NCBI GenBank assembly: GCA_030146745.1
Contig: JASLBD010000082.1
Location: 1-7,394 of the forward strand
Direction of reading: 5' to 3'
Source: Allosphingosinicella sp.
GTDB taxonomy: Bacteria > Pseudomonadota > Alphaproteobacteria > Sphingomonadales > Sphingomonadaceae
DNA length: 7,394 nucleotides
Shown: positions 5,561-7,394 of the stretch, in pieces
Position numbering within the stretch: the first letter of the stretch is position 1
How the letters are laid out: each line of letters opens with the position of its first letter
The notes under the pieces: model-generated
Seen by the model: the letters and a program-made list of their open reading frames with translations, nothing else
Databases searched by the model: none
What the model was told of the DNA's origin: nothing
Made by a program: the position numbers and the translations under genes

Positions 5561-7368
5561 TGGAGGCCGAAGCCGGCGCCGGCGCCCAGGCCGCCACGCT
5601 TCTGCTCCGCGACGGGGTCATCATCCTCGGAGCGGCCCTGATCTTCGTCATGCTGTTCCGCCGCCTCGGCCTCGGCGCCGTGCTCGGCTACCTCGTCGCC
5701 GGAGCGGTCGTCGGACCCCACGGCATCGGCCTGATCAGCGCGCCCGAGGAGATGCTCCACATCGCCGACTTCGGGATCGTGCTCCTGCTCTTCCTCGTCG
5801 GGCTCGAGCTCCATCCGAACCGGCTGTGGCGACTGAAGCAGGACATTTTCGGCCTCGGCCTGCTCCAGGTGGCGGTGAGCGGCCTCGCCCTTACCGCGCT
5901 CGTCTATTTCGCCGCCGGCTTCAGCCTCGCCGCCTCGCTCGCCATCGGCCTTCCGCTCGCTTTGTCCTCGACCGCCCAGGTGCTTCCGAGCCTTCGCTCC
6001 GACGGCTCGATCAACACTCCGGCCGGCGAGCGCGCCTTCTCCATCCTGCTGTTCCAGGACCTGTCGATCGTTCCTCTGATCACGATCACGGCCGCTCTCT
6101 CGCGGGCCCCGGCCGATCCGGGGGCTCCGCCGGGGTGGCTGCTCGGCCTCTATACGGTCGCCGCCATCGCCGGCCTCGTCCTCGCCGGCCGATTCCTGAT
6201 CAACCCGCTCTTCCGCCTGGTCGGCCGGATCAGCGAGCGCGAATTGTTCGTCGTCGCCGGCCTGTTTATCGTGCTCGCCAGCGCCGCGGTGATGGAAACG
6301 CTCCACCTGTCGACCGCGCTCGGCGCCTTCATCGCCGGGGTCATGCTCGCCGATTCGCCCTACCGGCACGAGCTCGAGGCTGACGTCGACCCGTTCCGCT
6401 CGATCCTTCTGGGCCTCTTCTTCGTCGCCATCGGGATGATGCTCGACCTGGGCGTGATCGCCGAGCGCCCGTTCTTCGTCATCGGAATGGCGGCGGCCCT
6501 GATCGCGCTCAAGGCCGCCATCCTCTTCGGCCTCGCCAGGGCCTTCGGGATGAAGTCGAGGCGGGCGCTCAAGCTCGGCCTTCTGCTCAGCCAGGGCGGC
6601 GAGTTCGGCTTCGTCCTCTTCGCAGCGGCCCAGGGGGCCCTGCTCATCGAGCCGGCGGCGGCGAGCCTGTTCGGCGCCATCGTCACCGTCTCGATGGCGA
6701 CGACACCGTTCCTGATGATGGTCAACGACTGGCTCGACCGCCGCTCCGGCCGGCGCGACGGCGACGGCCTGGACGGACCCGAGCTTTCCGGCCCCACCCA
6801 GGCGATCGTCGTCGGCTACGGCCGCTTCGGCCAGACCGTCGCCCAGATGCTGATGGCCAAGGGGATCAAGGTCACGCTCATCGATTCCAAGCCCAGCCAG
6901 ATCGAGGTCAGCGGCGATTTCGGCTCCAAGGTCTATTATGGCGACGGCACACGCCTCGACCTGCTCCGGCTCGCCGGGGCCGCCGACGCCAAGGCGATCC
7001 TCTTCTGCCTCGACGGCCGAAGCCCGACCGCGCACCGGCTGGAGCCGATCCTCGAAGCCTTCCCGCAGGCGGCGGTGTTCGTCCGCGCCTTCGACCGCCT
7101 CCATCTGATGGAGCTCGCCCCGCTCGACATCAAATGCACGATCCGCGAGATTTTCGAATCGGCGGTGATGATGGGCCGCGAGGCGCTCGCCTTGTATTGC
7201 ATCGACGCCGACGAGGTCGATCGGGTCGAGCAGGAATATCGCGAGCGCGACCACCGGCGCCTCGACAGCCAGACCGCCTCGGGCGACATCCACGCTCTGA
7301 AGGAGAGCATGTTCTCTCCGGACAATCCGCTGGCGGCGCGAGCGAAAGTCGAAGGGAAGCCGGGCTAG
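5560..7368 (+). CDS. KefB/KefC-type monovalent cation:proton antiporter (CPA2 family)
   Basis: This encodes a 602-aa inner-membrane transporter, near the length of E. coli KefC (620). The membrane domain, about 15-390, is of the Na+/H+ exchanger (CPA2) type, with GYLVAGAVVGPHGIG (43-57), FLVGLEL (78-84), SSTAQVLPSL (136-145), FQDLSIVPL (165-173), a SPYRHELEADVDPFR..LLGLFF segment (266-288) and SQGGEFGFVLF (344-354). After a short linker, residues 414-535 form a TrkA-N/RCK nucleotide-binding domain with GYGRFG (419-424), an acidic IDSKP after strand 2 (441-445), and GDGTRLDLL (461-469). Kef proteins exchange K+ for H+ and are held closed by glutathione and opened by electrophile adducts. Whether this copy is glutathione-gated cannot be read directly, and no KefF/KefG-like partner lies in the window. 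KefB and KefC cannot be told apart, so no symbol is given. Its ATG overlaps the NifU-like stop, suggesting coupling. Confidence 0.93.
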   Translation: MEAEAGAGAQAATLLLRDGVIILGAALIFVMLFRRLGLGAVLGYLVAGAVVGPHGIGLISAPEEMLHIADFGIVLLLFLVGLELHPNRLWRLKQDIFGLGLLQVAVSGLALTALVYFAAGFSLAASLAIGLPLALSSTAQVLPSLRSDGSINTPAGERAFSILLFQDLSIVPLITITAALSRAPADPGAPPGWLLGLYTVAAIAGLVLAGRFLINPLFRLVGRISERELFVVAGLFIVLASAAVMETLHLSTALGAFIAGVMLADSPYRHELEADVDPFRSILLGLFFVAIGMMLDLGVIAERPFFVIGMAAALIALKAAILFGLARAFGMKSRRALKLGLLLSQGGEFGFVLFAAAQGALLIEPAAASLFGAIVTVSMATTPFLMMVNDWLDRRSGRRDGDGLDGPELSGPTQAIVVGYGRFGQTVAQMLMAKGIKVTLIDSKPSQIEVSGDFGSKVYYGDGTRLDLLRLAGAADAKAILFCLDGRSPTAHRLEPILEAFPQAAVFVRAFDRLHLMELAPLDIKCTIREIFESAVMMGREALALYCIDADEVDRVEQEYRERDHRRLDSQTASGDIHALKESMFSPDNPLAARAKVEGKPG

Positions 7369-7376
7369 CCTTCCCC

Positions 7377-7394
7377 GTCATGCCGGACTTGATC
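7377..7394. repeat. start of an intergenic repeat cut by the window end
   Basis: The sequence gtcatgccggacttgatc begins 9 bases after the antiporter stop. It has the look of a common proteobacterial intergenic repeat in which atgccgg is answered by ccggcat just downstream. Only the left arm is inside the window, so the hairpin cannot be confirmed. Confidence 0.45.

Overview
The window is high-GC bacterial chromosomal DNA. It is densely coded, with short gaps full of nested inverted repeats. The gene set (RadA, CvpA, CysRS, a small HPF/RaiA-like protein, a NifU-like protein followed by a Kef-type antiporter), the codon bias and the style of the repeats suggest an alphaproteobacterium, most likely a sphingomonad. 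That assignment is inferred from general likeness; no search was run.

Layout. Bases 1-178 hold a composite palindromic repeat and the downstream end of a minus-strand gene. Two minus-strand genes follow: an endonuclease/exonuclease/phosphatase-family enzyme (179-874) and, upstream of it in transcription order, a short HPF/RaiA-family protein (968-1300). A perfect 27-bp inverted repeat separates them. Bases 1301-1492 form a divergent intergenic region, with another palindromic repeat in the middle, between the HPF-like gene and radA. All later genes are on the plus strand: radA (1493-2860), cvpA (2948-3529), cysS (3526-4917, overlapping cvpA by ATGA), a NifU/IscU-like scaffold gene (5120-5560, GTG start) and a KefB/KefC-type cation:proton antiporter (5560-7368, overlapping the previous gene by one base). 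The last 26 bases look like the start of a further repeat cut by the window edge.

Functionally this is mostly core housekeeping: recombination and repair (RadA), an inner-membrane protein (CvpA), tRNA charging (CysS), ribosome dormancy (HPF-like), and probably Fe-S handling paired with ion and stress homeostasis (NifU-like and Kef). The two overlapping pairs suggest translational coupling. No phage, transposase, CRISPR array, rRNA, tRNA or defence system was found, and no clearly new multi-gene system can be supported. The most interesting signals are a family of nested palindromic elements placed directly after stop codons, an altered active-site set in the NifU-like protein, and a cvpA gene joined to cysS rather than to purF.
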